From positions 62,001-126,000 of the forward strand of contig SVEB01000041.1 in the NCBI GenBank assembly GCA_015057635.1: a stretch of 64,000 nt of DNA, given 5' to 3'. Below are positions 47,585 to 55,726 of this stretch, piece after piece. Source of the stretch: Lachnospiraceae bacterium. GTDB taxonomy: Bacteria; Bacillota; Clostridia; Lachnospirales; Lachnospiraceae. Below the pieces are notes generated by a model. It was not told where the DNA came from. It made no database searches and saw only the letters and a program-made list of their open reading frames with translations. The number at the start of each line of letters is the position of its first letter. The stretch's first letter is position 1. Made by a program: the position numbers and the translations under genes.

Positions 47585-48907
47585 TCAGCGGATATACCAT
47601 CCCATAGAGTAGCAGTAATTTAGAATCTGATCATATCGAATCTTTGCAAATTCCAGATCATTTACGCATAGACATGGGAATGTGAATTTACGGGATGAAT
47701 CGAGGCGTTTTAAGGAGCTGCAGAAGCGCCTGAAGTCTTCTAATGATTCCTCTTCTTCTTGATCTAACAGAATCCGATTCGAGATTCCATAAAAGCAGAT
47801 AGAAGGATGATTATAGGTCTGAACAATCAGCTCGTTCATTTTTGCAAGACAGTCTTTTTGTGATGCAGCATTCATTAGGAAGTCGGATGGGAAGAAAAGG
47901 TCTGCGGATGCAATGATACCAAGCTCATCTAAAAGTTCATAAAACGTTGCACAATGGATTGCAGGCACTTCATTTAAATAGGTAATGCCCTTAGCTTTTG
48001 CTTCTGTCAGACACTTACGCATCACATCAGCCGTATCATTTGACTGGAAGGAGAGGCAGGATTCCTTGTTAGATGGAAGGCGGAGCGGATATGCCATTCC
48101 GTTTAGGAAAAATCCGAGATCATCGTCGATATGATAGGAGCGGATGCCGAAACGAATCGTGACGGAGTCCAGTTCAATATTCCGGTATAAAATACTGGCT
48201 TTTGCTGTATATAAATAAGGATCGGCAGTTCCATTCCAAAGATGTGGGGAAGGCAGGGACAGTGAGGCGCTAGCGCAGAGTGCGGAACTGGTTACAGAAG
48301 CAACGCAGGCGCCATTATGATCAAAGATCTCGTAAAGCACAGTCTGGTTTTCGCTTGGATTGTTAATATAGGAAATCAGACGGAGAAGAGCCATATTCTC
48401 TTTTACGATAGGCGTAATCATAAAACCATCACTTCCAAGGAACGTCAGATCAAAATGAGTATCTCCCACTAAAATCAGCCGTACCTTTCCGGCAATGCCG
48501 ATATAATCCGGATCAGAAGAGGTCTTCTCCATAACCGATTCATCGGAGGAGACATGAATCGCGATCTGATTTTCCGGCTGGGTCAGATAGGAAGTGATAT
48601 CCTCTCGAAACAGTGTGCCGGCTCCGCTATGATGAAGGATGGCAGTTCCGTTGATGTAAACTGAGGCGGAATAGGCTGCATATCCGCATTCCAAGAACAG
48701 TTTCTGCTCCTGCATGTCGGGAGTCATGCTAAGATTTTTTACATACCAGATCCCGGCAATCGTTTTCTCTCTGGATGAAGAGGCCAGAGAACAGTCTGTG
48801 ATATGTGGAAGGTTGACGGATTCATCTGGTGTGGCTGTGTTATCCTCAAGAGGCGAGGCATTAAGAAACAGAGCCCAGTTATCATTAAAATCAATGCATG
48901 TGCGCAT
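47585..48907 (-). CDS. Degenerate, shortened GH2-family protein (beta-galactosidase/glucuronidase fold)
   Basis: 440 residues. The N-terminal sugar-binding jelly roll is typical (DFNDNWALFL, GIWYVKNL, ECGYAAYSASVYINGT, GIAGKVRLIL), followed by the Ig-like middle domain (ENQTVLYEIFDHNGACVASV to SVTIRFGIRSYHID). The barrel starts at FFLNGMAYPLRLPSNK but is short. The acid/base motif, normally NE after SLG, reads GISNRILLD, and the protein ends before the nucleophile strand. Intact GH2 enzymes are 600-1000 residues. It is probably not a working glycosidase but may bind sugar. AAAGGAG precedes the ATG. It lies between tRNA-Leu and tRNA-Asn. Confidence 0.68.
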   Translation of the reverse strand: MRTCIDFNDNWALFLNASPLEDNTATPDESVNLPHITDCSLASSSREKTIAGIWYVKNLSMTPDMQEQKLFLECGYAAYSASVYINGTAILHHSGAGTLFREDITSYLTQPENQIAIHVSSDESVMEKTSSDPDYIGIAGKVRLILVGDTHFDLTFLGSDGFMITPIVKENMALLRLISYINNPSENQTVLYEIFDHNGACVASVTSSALCASASLSLPSPHLWNGTADPYLYTAKASILYRNIELDSVTIRFGIRSYHIDDDLGFFLNGMAYPLRLPSNKESCLSFQSNDTADVMRKCLTEAKAKGITYLNEVPAIHCATFYELLDELGIIASADLFFPSDFLMNAASQKDCLAKMNELIVQTYNHPSICFYGISNRILLDQEEEESLEDFRRFCSSLKRLDSSRKFTFPCLCVNDLEFAKIRYDQILNYCYSMGWYIR

Positions 48908-49051
48908 AGAAATCTCCTTTCAGACATATTAAAGTCTGGAGACCAGACTCTTTCAGGGATAGTATGAATAAAAGAAAGAAACAATATGAGTACTTAGAAA
49001 AGAAAAGAATGAAAAAAGTTAAAAAAAATTAAAAAAAATCGTTTTCCAGTA

Positions 49052-49080
49052 TTGACATTGCTTGCCGCTTGTATTATAAT
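49052..49080 (+). promoter_or_regulatory. Promoter of tRNA-Asn
   Basis: Perfect consensus: TTGACA (49052-49057) and TATAAT (49075-49080), 17 bp apart. Confidence 0.92.
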
Positions 49081-49106
49081 ATACTCATACTTCAAGTGAA
49101 GCATAT

Positions 49107-49178
49107 TCCTCGATAGCTCAATGGTAGAGCACACGGCTGTTAACCGTGGGGTTGTTGGTTCGAGCCCAACTCGGGGAG
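49107..49178 (+). tRNA. tRNA-Asn, anticodon GTT
   Basis: 72 nt. Acceptor TCCTCGA pairs with TCGGGGA (one G-U); anticodon loop CTGTTAA in stem CACGG/CCGTG gives GTT. T arm GTTGG-TTCGAGC-CCAAC. CCA is not encoded. A T-run begins two bases after the tRNA. Confidence 0.95.
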
Positions 49179-49352
49179 TTTTTTTATTGCAGAGGAGATT
49201 TTCAGGCTCCAATGTTTATATACCCATATAACAGACAGACAGCAAAGAATCAGAGGAAATCTCTGGTTCTTTATTAATTTTACGGAAAAAAAGCCGATAT
49301 GATTCTTAGGACCAATTTTACATGATCCATTCAGGATGAGGAAAGGAGACTT

Positions 49353-50762
49353 ATGAAGCATAATCAAGACAAGCTTTCTTTTTTGGGAATAGCGATGATC
49401 TGTCTGATGGCACTTTTGGCTTTTTGCATGTTTCCGGCAAAAACAGTCCAGGCGGCAACAAAGATATCCTATCTGACCGCCCAGTATACAGAGAGCTCTC
49501 AGGTAGTAGGAACGACTATTGATACTGATAAGCTGACAGTTACGGCTTACTATGAGGATGGTTCGAGTTATGTTGTAACGGATTACAGCCTTGCAAACAA
49601 CAAGATTTTGAAAGCAGATGAGAATGTGTTCACCGTTGTCTATCTTGGAAAAGTAGCGCAGTTTACGGTACTTGGAAAGACAGTAAGTGGCATAAGCACA
49701 TTTTATACGGGCGGGGAAGTGACCGTAGGCAACTCGGTGGATGTGCGTTTAATTGAATGTCATGTCAGCTATTCCGACGGAAGCGTGGAAGAAACCACAG
49801 ACTTTATAGTGTCTGGTGGTGTAATCACAAAGATTGGAACGAATACTATCCATATTATATATGGAGGAAAACAGGATACCATAACGGTGACCGGAATCGC
49901 ACCAAAATCGGTGTTGTCTTTAACGGCAAGCTATACCGGAGGAAGTGTTACGGTGGGAAATACCATTAATCAAAGAGATCTTACGGTAATCGCGGTCTAT
50001 ACCGATGCATCGACGGAAACCATCTGTAACTATACGCTAAGTCCGGCTACGGTAACGGTCGTAGGAACGCAGACTATATTAGTTTCGTTCCGTGGAAAGA
50101 CCACCACATTTACGGTAACCGGTGAAAGCAAGAAGGTAGCCTCTATTTCGGCTGTTTATAAGGGCAGGGATGTTGCAATCGGAAACTCTGTAAAAAAGGC
50201 AGATGTGGAAGTGACAGTTACCTATAATAATGGGACAACGGAAAAAGTAACAGATTTCACATTATCCGGAGCATCCATCGGCTATCTTGGGATTCATACG
50301 GTTACTGTAGAATATAGCGGTGTTACCACACAGTTCACGGTAACAGGAGTGAAAGAAGGCGCGACCGATTTCAGCAATCAGTTTAGCATGACCATTTCGA
50401 ATGGAAAAGCATCTGCAAAGGCGGCAATCGCCCTTCCCTCGAATGTGAGCAGTCTGTCCTTAACAGGAAAGAAGATAAGCTCTTCAGAAGTAAAAGGAGT
50501 GATGCGCAAGGCAGATGCAAAGGCGTATTATATCGCATTTGAAATTTCCGTAACCGATGATTATGAGTTTTTAGAAGATTATTTTCCACTTACGATGCAG
50601 GTATCCATTCCTACACAGTATAAAATCGAGGGATGTTCCATCTACTATACGCCAAACCGCAAGTCGGTTATTGCAAAGATGAACACCGAAGTCGTGGATG
50701 GAAAATTACAGTGCACCGTCTATAAGTCAGGAACTTATATCTTAGCTTATTCCGTACAATAG
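49353..50762 (+). CDS. Exported protein with four Ig-like repeats
   Basis: 469 residues with a signal peptide (MAL...CMFPAKTVQAA, probable cut after about residue 35). Four tandem ~75-residue beta-rich repeats follow (about 36-110, 111-185, 186-262, 263-335), each with a GxTVGxxxxxxxLxVxxxYxDGSxExxxxY-like frame and an end such as ITVTG or FTVTG, like bacterial Ig-like (Big_3/Big_4-type) domains. The C-terminal ~130 residues are a different beta domain (FSMTISNGKASAKAAIALP). No LPxTG or S-layer anchor is seen. It may act in adhesion or as a wall-associated protein. GAAAGGAGA precedes the ATG. Confidence 0.78.
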   Translation: MKHNQDKLSFLGIAMICLMALLAFCMFPAKTVQAATKISYLTAQYTESSQVVGTTIDTDKLTVTAYYEDGSSYVVTDYSLANNKILKADENVFTVVYLGKVAQFTVLGKTVSGISTFYTGGEVTVGNSVDVRLIECHVSYSDGSVEETTDFIVSGGVITKIGTNTIHIIYGGKQDTITVTGIAPKSVLSLTASYTGGSVTVGNTINQRDLTVIAVYTDASTETICNYTLSPATVTVVGTQTILVSFRGKTTTFTVTGESKKVASISAVYKGRDVAIGNSVKKADVEVTVTYNNGTTEKVTDFTLSGASIGYLGIHTVTVEYSGVTTQFTVTGVKEGATDFSNQFSMTISNGKASAKAAIALPSNVSSLSLTGKKISSSEVKGVMRKADAKAYYIAFEISVTDDYEFLEDYFPLTMQVSIPTQYKIEGCSIYYTPNRKSVIAKMNTEVVDGKLQCTVYKSGTYILAYSVQ

Positions 50763-50799
50763 AAGACAGACTGCCTTCTAAAACAGGGTGAGGTGTTGC

Positions 50800-50834
50800 A
50801 GAAAGTGAGGTTCCCTGCAGTACCTCGCTTTTCT
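50800..50834 (+). terminator. Terminator after the Ig-repeat gene
   Basis: AGAAAGTGAGGT pairs with ACCTCGCTTTTCT with a ten-base loop; moderate T-run. Confidence 0.6.
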
Positions 50835-50941
50835 GTTAAAAAAGCGAGAGAAAGAAAAGAGTGGCAAAGCTGCCTTCTCCTATTCGAGATTGATAAGGAA
50901 CATTTTTTACTTGAAAATTCGGATAAAATAAAAAAAAAGGC

Positions 50942-50970
50942 TTGAAATGTAGGAAAAAGTATGATATACT
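50942..50970 (+). promoter_or_regulatory. Promoter of the first tRNA-Leu(AAG)
   Basis: TTGAAA (50942-50947) and TATACT (50965-50970), 17 bp apart. Confidence 0.8.
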
Positions 50971-50997
50971 CTAAATGTTCGTGAGTATTAATCACTC

Positions 50998-51082
50998 GCA
51001 GTTGTGGCGGAATTGGCATACGCGCTAGACTAAGGATCTAGTGAGCATTGCGCTCGTACGGGTTCAAGTCCCGTCAACTGCA
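50998..51082 (+). tRNA. tRNA-Leu, anticodon AAG (first copy)
   Basis: 85 nt, class II. Acceptor GCAGTTG/CAACTGC; anticodon stem CTAGA/TCTAG with loop CTAAGGA, giving AAG; variable arm TGAGCATTGCGCTCGT; T arm ACGGG-TTCAAGT-CCCGT. An A at position 34 would be read as inosine if TadA acts on it. Its 3' end from 51061 and the terminator are duplicated at 52355. Confidence 0.94.
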
Positions 51083-51126
51083 TGAAGAATGAAGAGGATC
51101 AAACCGAGAGGTTTGGTCCTTTTTTG
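51061..51126 (+). repeat. 66-bp direct repeat, left copy (tRNA-Leu 3' end plus terminator)
   Basis: Covers the T arm and acceptor 3' strand of the tRNA, the spacer and the terminator. The right copy at 52355-52420 differs at five of 66 positions. Confidence 0.9.
51095..51125 (+). terminator. Terminator of tRNA-Leu(AAG) first copy
   Basis: AGGATCAAACC pairs with GGTTTGGTCCT, loop GAGA, then a T-run. Confidence 0.9.
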
Positions 51127-51419
51127 CATGGAAAGACTGTAAGGATGGATGAGGTAAGAGTAATAATAGGAATCTTATTGCAGCAGGCAAAAGAGTCGGT
51201 CGGCTTAGTTGCGTAAGTAGGTACAAATATGGGTATATAGGGGAAGGATTTATACTTTATGTGGCGGTAAATAAAGGTTATAGTATCTTATATAACAAAA
51301 TATTCATGGAATGCTTTTGCAGTGGTTATAGAAAATCGATGGATACGACAGAATTGTGCATGAAAAGTTGAGAATGATAAACTATTATCAGCTAAACTTT
51401 AATTGAAAGGAAGGGTTAT
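51127..51419. other. Region upstream of the AraC-family pseudogene
   Basis: AT-rich, no gene. A ribosome binding site (GGAAGG) lies just before the ancestral ATG at 51420. No att core or integrase fragment was seen. Confidence 0.4.
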
Positions 51420-52313
51420 ATGGAGTGGCTTATAAAAATGAATTCTGCAATTGATTAGATAGAAGAAAATCTAACAGAGGAAATTGATTATTCTACGGTT
51501 GCCATGAAAGCGGGGTGCTCCTCGTATAATTTCCAAAGAATGTTTTCCTTCATAACAGATATATCACTTGCGGAATATATAAGGCGTAGAAGATTAACGC
51601 AAGCAGCTTTAGAATTGCAAAATACGAAGCAGAAAGTAATTGATGTAGCGATCAAATACGGATACGATACTACAACATCCTTTTCAAGAGCATTTAAAGC
51701 ACTTCATGGGTTAACTCCCATGGAAGCAAAACAAGAAGGCGTCAATCTAAAGGCTTATCCAAGAATATCCTTTCAAATATCAATTAAAGGAGATCAAGGA
51801 ATGAATTACAGAATTGAAACAAAGGAAGCATTTGATGTATTTGGTATTGAAACGATCTGCTCATTAACAGGTGAAGAGGGTTACTTAAGTGCTAGCCAGC
51901 TATGGGGGCAGAGTCATAGAAATGGGGAGTACGAACGGCTGCTTTCAAATTCAGGTAAGTTACCGGACTATATAGCGCAGGACTTATGCAAAATCCATGG
52001 AGTAGAAAATTATCGAAAGACTGAAGAGAATACATATCCCTATATGTTATGTGCATTCTGTTCAAAGGACAGTAAGACCGAAGGGTATCAAGTTGCTCAT
52101 ATTCCAGCACAAACATATGCCATATTCCCATCAGAACCATTTTCATGGGATGAGGACTTTAATAAGATCCTTGCAAGGCTTCAGAAAAGATTCTATACCG
52201 AATGGTTGCCTACCGCTGAATATGAAAGAGCGGAGGGCGCAGATTTTGAAATCTATGGTGGAACATCAGAAAGTGGGTATATTGAGTTATGGTATCCAGT
52301 GGTGAAAAAATAA
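51420..52313 (+). pseudogene. AraC-family regulator with GyrI-like domain, interrupted by an early TAG
   Basis: The frame from ATG 51420 reads MEWLIKMNSAID, then TAG (51456-51458), then IEENLTEEIDYSTVAMKAG in the same frame and on to the end. Homologues normally have a Tyr or other residue at the stop position (AIDYIEENL pattern), so one base changed a sense codon to TAG. An upstream GGAAGG supports the original start. The downstream part holds the rest of the AraC HTH (SYNFQRMFSFITDISLAEYI, YDTTTSFSRAFKALHGLTP) and a GyrI-like/AraC effector-binding domain (about 95 to the end of the frame, MNYRIETKEAFDVFGIE onward). A product starting at ATG 51504 would lack the first HTH helix. It lies between the duplicated tRNA ends. 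Confidence 0.8.
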
Positions 52314-52354
52314 GATTGATATGTATTAAACCAGATCCCTTTTACTTGTTTTAA

Positions 52355-52420
52355 GGTTCAAGTCCCATCAACGGTATGAAGAATGAAGAGGATCAAACCA
52401 AAAGGTTTGGTCCTTTTTTG
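52355..52420 (+). repeat. 66-bp direct repeat, right copy (tRNA-Leu 3' remnant plus terminator)
   Basis: GGTTCAAGTCCCATCAACGG and what follows match the tRNA-Leu 3' end and terminator at 51061-51126 with five changes. Only this part of the tRNA is present here, so it is not a functional tRNA. The hairpin AGGATCAAACC/GGTTTGGTCCT is kept, so it still can act as a terminator for the AraC-type gene. Confidence 0.9.
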
Positions 52421-52552
52421 TTGTGGAGAGAATCTGGAGAATCGGCGAGCATATTGAACGGATGAGTATCTGTAAAATCGATATCCGGGATGGAGTTAGT
52501 GATATGGCTGGATTAGAGGTATCGATAGCAGATATCATCAAACAGAATCATG

Positions 52553-52589
52553 AAAAAAGCCAGAACAGCTCTTATGTTTCTGCTCTGGC
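52553..52589 (-). terminator. Terminator of the LuxR-type gene
   Basis: Minus-strand stem GCCAGAGCAG/CTGTTCTGGC followed by TTTTTT. The stem overlaps the last codons of the gene. Confidence 0.85.
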
Positions 52590-53867
52590 AATATCAAAAT
52601 AGTATTTCATTAATTCGGTGCGGGATGTAACATTAAGCTTTGAATAGGTATTGGAAAGAATTCGTTTTACCGTACCCTCAGAGATGCCAAGATGGGCAGC
52701 AATATAACTGTTTTTATTACCGTTGATCACATAGCTTAACACTTCGGTTTCCCGTTTGGTAAGATGGACATCTACATTCTGCATCTGAATCTCCAGCTTA
52801 TCCAGTTTTTTAATGGAGAGGAAAATGCGGTAGATGGAGGAGTCTTTAAAAAAAGGCACCATGTACATCTGGTAATGATTGTCCTGCATATCATCGTTAT
52901 TTTTAAGGCTGATAAAGAAAGAAAGAGGCACCTTATAAAAGGATAGGATCTTATATTTCTCATAGAGCGTCTCATGGATCAGGCTGGTGGAATGATAGGA
53001 CTTAAAAGCCTGCATCGATGCGTTTTGGCGAAGGACGATAGGGTTTGTTTCATCTTGAACATCACAAAGACAGCATGCATTGCATGAAGTATAAAAAAGA
53101 AAGTCCATGATCTGTTTGGATTCATCAAACTGGTTGAAAGTCAGGATATCTTTTGTACAGTCTAGCACATAGCAAAGAATGGTCGTAATGCCTCCGTGAG
53201 TAAGCGGGGTGAATGTCATTTTAAAATAAGCGTCTTTTCCATTTACCTTATCTGACAGGATATCGGTTGCATAGTATCCGTATTTTAGACATTCCTCAGC
53301 TGCTTGTTCAATAAAACGGACTGTCTGTTCGGATAGATGGAAACGAAGATTCATGTCTAGGCAGCCATTGTCCAACTGGAAAAACTGGCTGAAGAACTGG
53401 CTGAAGCTAAAAAGCTCATAGTGATCGTTATTTCGTATAATCTCAAATGCACAGTCCATAGAGTCTGTTTTGACAAGAAGCGTCTTTAAATCCATTCGCA
53501 GCTGGTGTTCATACACCCCGGGATTGAACGGGGCGGAAATGCATACGGCGTATAGATAGGTCTGATTTTCATATGTAAAGCGAGAAAGAGTAGTGATAAA
53601 GAGATGCTCTTTCTCTTGGTGCTGACAACGGAAGGAAAAGCGATGGATCCCATTTTCCTTTAATGCCAGATTACAGTGAGAGAGAAAGTCGCTGCAGTTT
53701 GCTACCTGCAGATGATCTGAGAGATCGTAGCTTTTTGACAGCGGATAAGGCAGATTAAAAAAAGAAGATGCTTTCTCATTCATCTGGACACACCGAAATT
53801 CATTTTTCTTATATGCCTCTAATACAAAGATGAAGACATCATTATATAGATCATCACATAATTTCAT
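52572..53867 (-). CDS. LuxR-type HTH transcriptional regulator with unknown sensory region
   Basis: 431 residues. The C-terminal LuxR/GerE-type HTH is clear: LTKRETEVLSYVINGNKNSYI, then AAHLGISEGTVKRILSNTYSKLNV and SRTELMKYY. The N-terminal ~360 residues contain PAS-like stretches (for example FRCQHQEKEHLFITTLSRF and DAYFKMTFTPLTHGGITTI) with several cysteines in the middle (YTSCNACCLCDVQ), which could form a metal or redox site. There is no phospho-receiver Asp pattern. The promoter is likely the extended -10 TGCTATAAT at 53936-53941. Target genes are unknown. Confidence 0.75.
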   Translation of the reverse strand: MKLCDDLYNDVFIFVLEAYKKNEFRCVQMNEKASSFFNLPYPLSKSYDLSDHLQVANCSDFLSHCNLALKENGIHRFSFRCQHQEKEHLFITTLSRFTYENQTYLYAVCISAPFNPGVYEHQLRMDLKTLLVKTDSMDCAFEIIRNNDHYELFSFSQFFSQFFQLDNGCLDMNLRFHLSEQTVRFIEQAAEECLKYGYYATDILSDKVNGKDAYFKMTFTPLTHGGITTILCYVLDCTKDILTFNQFDESKQIMDFLFYTSCNACCLCDVQDETNPIVLRQNASMQAFKSYHSTSLIHETLYEKYKILSFYKVPLSFFISLKNNDDMQDNHYQMYMVPFFKDSSIYRIFLSIKKLDKLEIQMQNVDVHLTKRETEVLSYVINGNKNSYIAAHLGISEGTVKRILSNTYSKLNVTSRTELMKYYFDIARAET

Positions 53868-54127
53868 AAAAAGCCTCCCAATAATAAGGGGTAAAGAGAC
53901 ATTGCGTAAAAGATCAGCTTATGTCGCTTAGTGTCATTATAGCATTTTTTGGAGTATAATTCCAGTGCGGCTGTGCTGAATTGTAAAATCTATGTAATAT
54001 GGATAGAAAAGTAGAAAATAAGATGGGTTTTCTATACATATAGATTAGAAAGAACGGCGTTAAAAGAACTCTAATGATGTTAAAAGTGATATTTTTCGAT
54101 TTTTTTTAACTTTAACAACAATTCTGC

Positions 54128-54155
54128 TTGACATATCCGAAAAATGTAGTAAAAT
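54128..54155 (+). promoter_or_regulatory. Promoter of the second tRNA-Leu(AAG)
   Basis: TTGACA (54128-54133) and TAAAAT (54150-54155), 16 bp apart. Confidence 0.8.
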
Positions 54156-54200
54156 ATAAGTGTGAACTGAATACATTGTTTTGCAATGAATCTAGTCTTC

Positions 54201-54285
54201 GCAGTCGTGGCGGAATTGGCATACGCGCTAGACTAAGGATCTAGTGAGCATTGCGCTCGTGCGGGTTCAAGTCCCGCCGACTGCA
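54201..54285 (+). tRNA. tRNA-Leu, anticodon AAG (second copy)
   Basis: 85 nt. Same anticodon arm and variable arm as the copy at 50998; acceptor GCAGTCG/CGACTGC and T stem GCGGG/CCCGC differ by compensated changes. CCA is not encoded. Confidence 0.94.
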
Positions 54286-54291
54286 TACGAA

Positions 54292-54320
54292 AGTTCTGGT
54301 AGCGTACCAGAGCTTTTTTT
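54292..54320 (+). terminator. Terminator of the second tRNA-Leu(AAG)
   Basis: AGTTCTGGTA pairs with TACCAGAGCT (one G-U), three-base loop, T-run. Confidence 0.88.
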
Positions 54321-54423
54321 GTTATACAAATATAGAGATTAAAGAATATTCTCCAGGATATACTTATAAGAGATAGGGAATATTTAAGAGTAAAAGCACT
54401 ATTAGGGAAAAAAGGAGTTAGGT

Positions 54424-55593
54424 ATGTATAGACGAAATTCGTTTTCTTACCGCAGCGAAAGAAAAAAACGTAGAATTCGGGCAGTAATCGGAGTGGTTTT
54501 AACGGCTGCCGTTATTATACTCAGTGCAATTGCCTTTATTATTATAAAAAATAATCGGGATATTTTATTTGAAAAAGGAAACCAGCCCCTTCCAACAAAA
54601 GAGCCTGTGCCAACGGTTGCGCCGACGGCAACGCCCACACCGACACCAACTCCGGTTATATATCCGGAGAAAGATGTAGCCGGACTTAATATACAGAAGC
54701 TTGGCTCCATTCTTCTGGTAGGAGATGCTGCGTATCAGTATTATGCCTTTATGAAAGGGGCAACCGATCATTATATTGAGACAATCCGCACAGCCGCTAA
54801 GCGTCTGGAGGGGATTGCAAATGTATATAACATTCTGATTCCGACTGGTATGGATATCATATTGCCAAAGTCAGTGCGGGATGAGGCTGGAACCGGGAAT
54901 CAGCTTGAGGCAATGGAGTATATTTATGGAGGAATCACGGATGGTACAGATGTGATTCCGGTTCCCATCTATGAGACGCTGAAAGAGCACTGCGATGAAT
55001 ATATCTATTTTAGAACAGACCATCACTGGACTGCTCTTGGAGCATATTATGCGTATGTGCAGTTTGCAAAGGCAGCAGGATTTGAGCCGGAAAGCATTAC
55101 AGATTATGAGTCTGTTACATTCCCGGATTTCTTAGGATCATTCTATACGGAAAGTAAGAAGAATAAGAATCTGAAAGCCAATCCGGATGACGTGATCGCT
55201 TATTATCCAAATGCACAAGCGACTCTTCGGTTTACAGAGAAGAATGGCAATGTTATGGACTGGTTTGTCATTTCAGATGTGAGCAAATGGAAACCCGGAA
55301 CGAAATACTCTACCTTTATCGGCGGGGATAATCCGTATACGGTGATTGAAAATCAGGAGATGGAAGAAGGACCGTCCATCGTGGTATTAAAGGAGTCATT
55401 CGGAAATGCATTTGTTCCGTTTTTGGTGGATCACTATAAGACCGTATATGTAATTGATTATCGATATTACCAGGGAGAGTTCAAGTCCTTTATAGAGGAA
55501 AAAGGTGTAAGGGATGTGCTGTTTTTAAACAATATGCTGATGACTGGAACGCAGACACTAATAGACTCTTTAAATAAAGTGGTCACAAGATAA
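54424..55593 (+). CDS. DHHW-family surface protein (SGNH/AlgX-like fold)
   Basis: 389 residues with an N-terminal membrane anchor (about 20-42), a proline/threonine-rich linker (PTVAPTATPTPTPTP, about 58-78) and a DHHW domain. The signature is RTDHHWTALGAYYAY; the first block is IQKLGSILLVGDAAYQYYAF and the serine block is VVLKESFGNAFVPFLV. The family is related to AlgJ/AlgX O-acetyl esterases/transferases, so it may modify a cell-surface glycan; no partner acyltransferase (MBOAT) lies in the window. AAGGAG precedes the ATG. The stop codon is in a pentanucleotide repeat. Confidence 0.88.
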   Translation: MYRRNSFSYRSERKKRRIRAVIGVVLTAAVIILSAIAFIIIKNNRDILFEKGNQPLPTKEPVPTVAPTATPTPTPTPVIYPEKDVAGLNIQKLGSILLVGDAAYQYYAFMKGATDHYIETIRTAAKRLEGIANVYNILIPTGMDIILPKSVRDEAGTGNQLEAMEYIYGGITDGTDVIPVPIYETLKEHCDEYIYFRTDHHWTALGAYYAYVQFAKAAGFEPESITDYESVTFPDFLGSFYTESKKNKNLKANPDDVIAYYPNAQATLRFTEKNGNVMDWFVISDVSKWKPGTKYSTFIGGDNPYTVIENQEMEEGPSIVVLKESFGNAFVPFLVDHYKTVYVIDYRYYQGEFKSFIEEKGVRDVLFLNNMLMTGTQTLIDSLNKVVTR

Positions 55594-55614
55594 GATAAGA
55601 TAAGATAAGATAAG
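55587..55614 (+). repeat. Pentanucleotide repeat across the DHHW stop codon
   Basis: About 5.6 copies of AGATA/TAAGA. The TAA stop (55591-55593) is in the first unit, so changes in copy number do not alter the protein. Confidence 0.9.
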
Positions 55615-55617
55615 GCA

Positions 55618-55678
55618 AAGAGGCCGGGATTTTGATAAGAAACAAACAGATCGAAATCCCGGCCTCTTGTTATTTTTA
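55618..55678. terminator. Terminator after the DHHW gene
   Basis: AAGAGGCCGGGATTT pairs with AAATCCCGGCCTCTT across a 20-base loop, then T-rich sequence. Confidence 0.88.
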
Positions 55679-55726
55679 TTTAAATGGGATATATTAGAAA
55701 AAAATGATAAAAAATGGGGTGACAAT

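Noticed and set aside
52355-52420. A fourth tRNA-Leu gene
   Set aside because: Only the 3' part is present; the anticodon arm and 5' acceptor strand are missing.
51061-54320. The three tRNA-Leu genes with terminators as a CRISPR-like or tandem repeat array
   Set aside because: The similarity is that of isoacceptor tRNAs with separate promoters and terminators; there are no regular spacers.
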